48,644 bases of DNA from Elizabethkingia argenteiflava (GTDB taxonomy: Bacteria > Bacteroidota > Bacteroidia > Flavobacteriales > Weeksellaceae): positions 1 to 48,644 of the forward strand of contig NZ_JAAABJ010000685.1 in the NCBI RefSeq assembly GCF_009904105.1, written 5' to 3'. Of this stretch, positions 46,623-48,644 are shown piece by piece. Every line of letters begins with the position of its first letter. Position 1 is the stretch's first letter. The notes beneath the pieces are model-generated. The model was not told the DNA's origin. It did not search any database and saw nothing but the letters and a program-made list of their open reading frames with translations. Position numbers and translations under genes: made by a program.

Positions 46623-46654
46623 TTTGATTTTAAAATGATTGTTTACTACTTTTG
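46623..46654 (+). promoter_or_regulatory. Promoter of the small membrane protein gene
   Basis: TTTG at 46623-46626, 20 bp, TACTTTTG at 46647-46654. It lies just before the ATG at 46674. Confidence 0.75.
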
Positions 46655-46673
46655 CGTCAAATTATATCGGGTT

Positions 46674-46901
46674 ATGAATGAAAAGTGGGTGGAGATTGTA
46701 GGATATTTGGCCTCTTTGCTAATTGTCCTCGGGTTTATACCTAAGAATATACTGAAAATAAGGCTTATAAATTTTTTGGGTTGTGTCTTTTTTGTTATTT
46801 ATGGTATTTATAAAGGTTATTTATGGCCTATTATTATCCCCAATTTAATTATTTGTTTTATACAGGTTTATTACCTTCTACAGAAAGAGGAGAAAAAGTA
46901 A
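46674..46901 (+). CDS. Small three-helix membrane protein (YgjV / PQ-loop-like)
   Basis: A 75-residue protein with three hydrophobic helices: about 6-22 (VEIVGYLASLLIVLGFIP), 28-46 (IRLINFLGCVFFVIYGIYKG) and 49-68 (WPIIIPNLIICFIQVYYLLQ). The layout resembles half-transporters of the YgjV/SemiSWEET type; similar small proteins are sometimes mislabelled uroporphyrinogen decarboxylase. The frame is open to 46608, but the promoter at 46623-46654 lies inside that extension, so the ATG at 46674 is used. Transported molecule unknown. Confidence 0.75.
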   Translation: MNEKWVEIVGYLASLLIVLGFIPKNILKIRLINFLGCVFFVIYGIYKGYLWPIIIPNLIICFIQVYYLLQKEEKK

Positions 46902-46952
46902 TGGCATACTGCTTCTTTCAAAATATTTAATGTTTACACAAAGCAGTTTAGA

Positions 46953-47372
46953 ATGACTATTCAACAAAAACAGGAGGCTTTAATCGATGATTTTGCATTT
47001 TTAGAGAATTGGGAACAAAAATACGAATACATTATTGACCTTGGAAAAGATTTAAAAGGGCTTCCCGACGACAAGAAAACAGAAGAAAATCTGATTAGAG
47101 GTTGTCAATCTAAGGTGTGGATTGATGCTCATTTTAAAGATGGCAAGCTATTCTTTCAGGCAGATTCTGACGGGATATTGCCTAAGGGAATAGTGGCGAT
47201 GCTCACCCATATCTATAGTGGACATACCACACAAGAAATCCTGAATGCAGATTTTAAATTTATAGAAAAAATCGGGCTACAAGAATTCCTTTCCCCTTCT
47301 AGAGCTAATGGTTTAATGGCCATGACTAAGCAAATTAAATTCTATGCAGTTGCATTTCAGTTAAAAAATTGA
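46953..47372 (+). CDS. sufE: Cysteine desulfuration protein SufE
   Basis: A 139-residue sulfur acceptor that takes persulfide from SufS and passes it on for Fe-S cluster assembly. The acceptor Cys51 lies in NLIRGCQSKVWI, the classic motif, and the N-terminal ENWEQKYEYIIDLGKDL is also typical. The C-terminal LSPSRANGLMAMTKQIKFYA is conserved. No sufS or sufBCD lies in the window. Its TGA overlaps the next start by four bases. Confidence 0.95.
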   Translation: MTIQQKQEALIDDFAFLENWEQKYEYIIDLGKDLKGLPDDKKTEENLIRGCQSKVWIDAHFKDGKLFFQADSDGILPKGIVAMLTHIYSGHTTQEILNADFKFIEKIGLQEFLSPSRANGLMAMTKQIKFYAVAFQLKN

Positions 47373-48358
47373 GAACTATTTTAGCATACCGCTTTTCAGC
47401 ACTTGGAGACGTAGCTATGACAATACCTGTTTTTCAGGCATTTCTTGAACAGAACCCCGATGTTAGGATTGTGTTGATCTCCAGAAAAAATTTTTCAGGG
47501 CTTTTTAGCCAGATCCCTCGACTTGAATTTGTGGGAATAGATTTTAATGACTACAAGGGTATTCTCGGCATGCGTAAACTTGTAAAAGACCTTTTAAAAC
47601 AATACGAGCCTAATTTTATCGCCGATTTACACGATGTTATACGGTCTAAGCTTCTTTATTTTTTCTTTAAGAAAAAGGGATTAAAGGTGTATAAAATAGA
47701 CAAGGGGAAAGAGGAAAAGGAAGCCCTGACTGATGTCTGGAATCTCAATAAATATCAACTCAGAAGAACCATTGAGAGATATGCCGATGTGTTTAGGGAA
47801 ATGGGTTTTTCCGTTCAATTATCGTATACGCTTCATCCCTTGTTTCCAGATAAATCGGGAATAGGCTTTGCTCCCTTTGCCCAGCATAAAGGGAAAATGT
47901 TACCTTTAGAGAAATCATTCCAGCTGGCCCAAGCTCTTGCTCAAAGTGAGCACGTTTATTTTTTTGGAGGAGGACAGAATGAGGTTGCTATTTTGCAGGA
48001 ATGGGAAAGAAAAATTAAAAATACTACTTCCCTGGCAGGAAAACTTGATCTTTCAAAAGAATTAGAACATATCGCAAAGTTGCGGGTCATGATATCGATG
48101 GATTCTGCTAACATGCATTTAGCTTCTTTGGTAGGAACACGGGTGGTATCAATATGGGGAGCTACCCATCGCTTTGCTGGTTTTATGGGATATGGTCAGA
48201 GAGAGGAAGATATAGTAGAGGTAAAAGATTTGACTTGTAGGCCGTGTTCGGTTTTTGGTGATAAAGAGTGTTATCGGGGAGATTGGGCATGTCTAAATGA
48301 ATTGAAGATACAAGAGGTGATCGCTAGAGTAAAGAATGCAGCGAGTTTACTAAAATAA
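47369..48358 (+). CDS. Glycosyltransferase family 9 (heptosyltransferase-like)
   Basis: A 329-residue GT-B fold enzyme related to ADP-heptose:LPS heptosyltransferases. The N-terminus ILAYRFSALGDVAMTIPVFQAF is diagnostic. A central FFGGGQNEVAILQEWE and the C-terminal MISMDSANMHLASLVGTRVVSIWGATH (about 228-254) form the donor site. It probably adds a sugar to LPS core; the donor need not be heptose. Translation apparently starts at a TTG (47369) inside the end of sufE, since the family's N-terminal motif begins at once and no ATG is available. This suggests coupling to sufE. Confidence 0.9.
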   Translation: MRTILAYRFSALGDVAMTIPVFQAFLEQNPDVRIVLISRKNFSGLFSQIPRLEFVGIDFNDYKGILGMRKLVKDLLKQYEPNFIADLHDVIRSKLLYFFFKKKGLKVYKIDKGKEEKEALTDVWNLNKYQLRRTIERYADVFREMGFSVQLSYTLHPLFPDKSGIGFAPFAQHKGKMLPLEKSFQLAQALAQSEHVYFFGGGQNEVAILQEWERKIKNTTSLAGKLDLSKELEHIAKLRVMISMDSANMHLASLVGTRVVSIWGATHRFAGFMGYGQREEDIVEVKDLTCRPCSVFGDKECYRGDWACLNELKIQEVIARVKNAASLLK

Positions 48359-48500
48359 TTTTCTTTTTCTGAAACAATTTTTTAGCCATAAAAAGTTAAG
48401 TCTAAGAGAGTAGAAGTAGACTTTTAATTTACGAATTCTGGTGTGCTCATGTATTGATCGTAAAGTAGGTACTAATTCATAGCAAATGTCTATCCTTACC

Positions 48501-48530
48501 GGGAGTGTCACCCGAATTGTGTCAGGTTCT
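48501..48530. repeat. Putative terminal inverted repeat of the IS256-type element
   Basis: GGGAGTGTCACCCGAATTGT followed by GTCAGGTTCT begins about 15 bp beyond the transposase stop codon. Its pattern (GTGTCA...GTGTCAG) is like ends of IS256-family elements. The other end is outside the window, so it cannot be paired. Confidence 0.45.
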
Positions 48531-48543
48531 AAATTAATGCTCC

Positions 48544-48644
48544 TCAAAAGCTGTTTTTTTCCTTGAGAATTCTCTCTCCAAATTTAACATAAAGTTGTGA
48601 TAATGCGATACCCCAGTTATGTATAGGCATTGTCCATTTTTTAC
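48544..48644 (-). CDS. IS256-family transposase, C-terminal fragment, cut by the window edge
   Basis: The minus strand reads in from the right edge for 32 residues and stops at 48544. The sequence KKWTMPIHNWGIALSQLYVK is the highly conserved end of Mutator/IS256 transposases. The DDE residues lie outside the window. Confidence 0.8.
   Translation of the reverse strand, partial: KKWTMPIHNWGIALSQLYVKFGERILKEKNSF

Noticed and set aside
48350-48547. 65-codon minus-strand frame near the right edge
   Set aside because: Starts across the IS256 transposase stop and the terminal repeat and overlaps the end of the glycosyltransferase gene; not a gene.
1-48644. CRISPR arrays, tRNA or rRNA genes, prophage modules, toxin-antitoxin or restriction systems
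   Set aside because: I looked for spaced direct repeats, tRNA-like and rRNA sequence in the spacers and phage or defence domains among the proteins, and saw none. Small structured RNAs cannot be excluded without a covariance search.

Overview
The window is chromosomal DNA of a Bacteroidetes bacterium, most likely a flavobacterium of the Weeksellaceae (Chryseobacterium / Riemerella / Elizabethkingia relatives). The evidence is low GC, almost no Shine-Dalgarno sequences, repeated TAnnTTTG promoter -7 elements close to start codons, SusC/FepA-style TonB receptors, a HmuY haem lipoprotein, and the gene order and protein sequences of the mra/mur/fts cluster. Family assignments rest on motifs read by eye; no database search was run.

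Layout. 1-184 is the tail of an IS4/IS5-superfamily transposase. 485-1343 (minus) is an ECF sigma factor with a small single-TM partner. 2245-4927 holds an LtaS-like sulfatase-fold membrane enzyme and ribosomal proteins L21 and L27. 5492-10060 holds a TonB receptor and a secreted prolyl oligopeptidase. 10790-13022 holds a DUF2797 protein, a nucleotide-sugar epimerase and a small DUF2795 protein, followed by secA (13141-16212). 16374-22890 is an iron/haem island: a siderophore receptor broken by two lesions, a PepSY membrane protein, and a HmuR/HmuY-type pair. msrA, engB and an alpha/beta hydrolase follow.

25496-41621 is a complete, unidirectional division and cell-wall (dcw) cluster: mraZ-rsmH-ftsL-ftsI-murE-mraY-murD-ftsW-murG-murC-ftsQ-ftsA-ftsZ and then yqeY. 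It makes lipid II (MurC-E, MraY, MurG), polymerises and crosslinks it at the septum (FtsW, FtsI), and builds the ring (FtsA, FtsZ, FtsQ, FtsL). Three GTGG repeats at 10-bp spacing precede mraZ and look like the MraZ operator; a perfect DnaA box lies just upstream. After the dcw terminator come a bacilliredoxin, a GH3-type adenylating enzyme, clpC (minus), a 3-TM small protein, sufE, a GT9 glycosyltransferase, and at the right edge the end of an IS256-type element.

I found no clear new defence, toxin or biosynthetic system. The most interesting signals are regulatory: the MraZ operator with its DnaA box, a triple 10-bp repeat before ftsZ, a 9-N9-9 inverted repeat before clpC, and putative Fur boxes at two receptor promoters. 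The double-hit receptor pseudogene and two stretches of decayed coding sequence are also notable.
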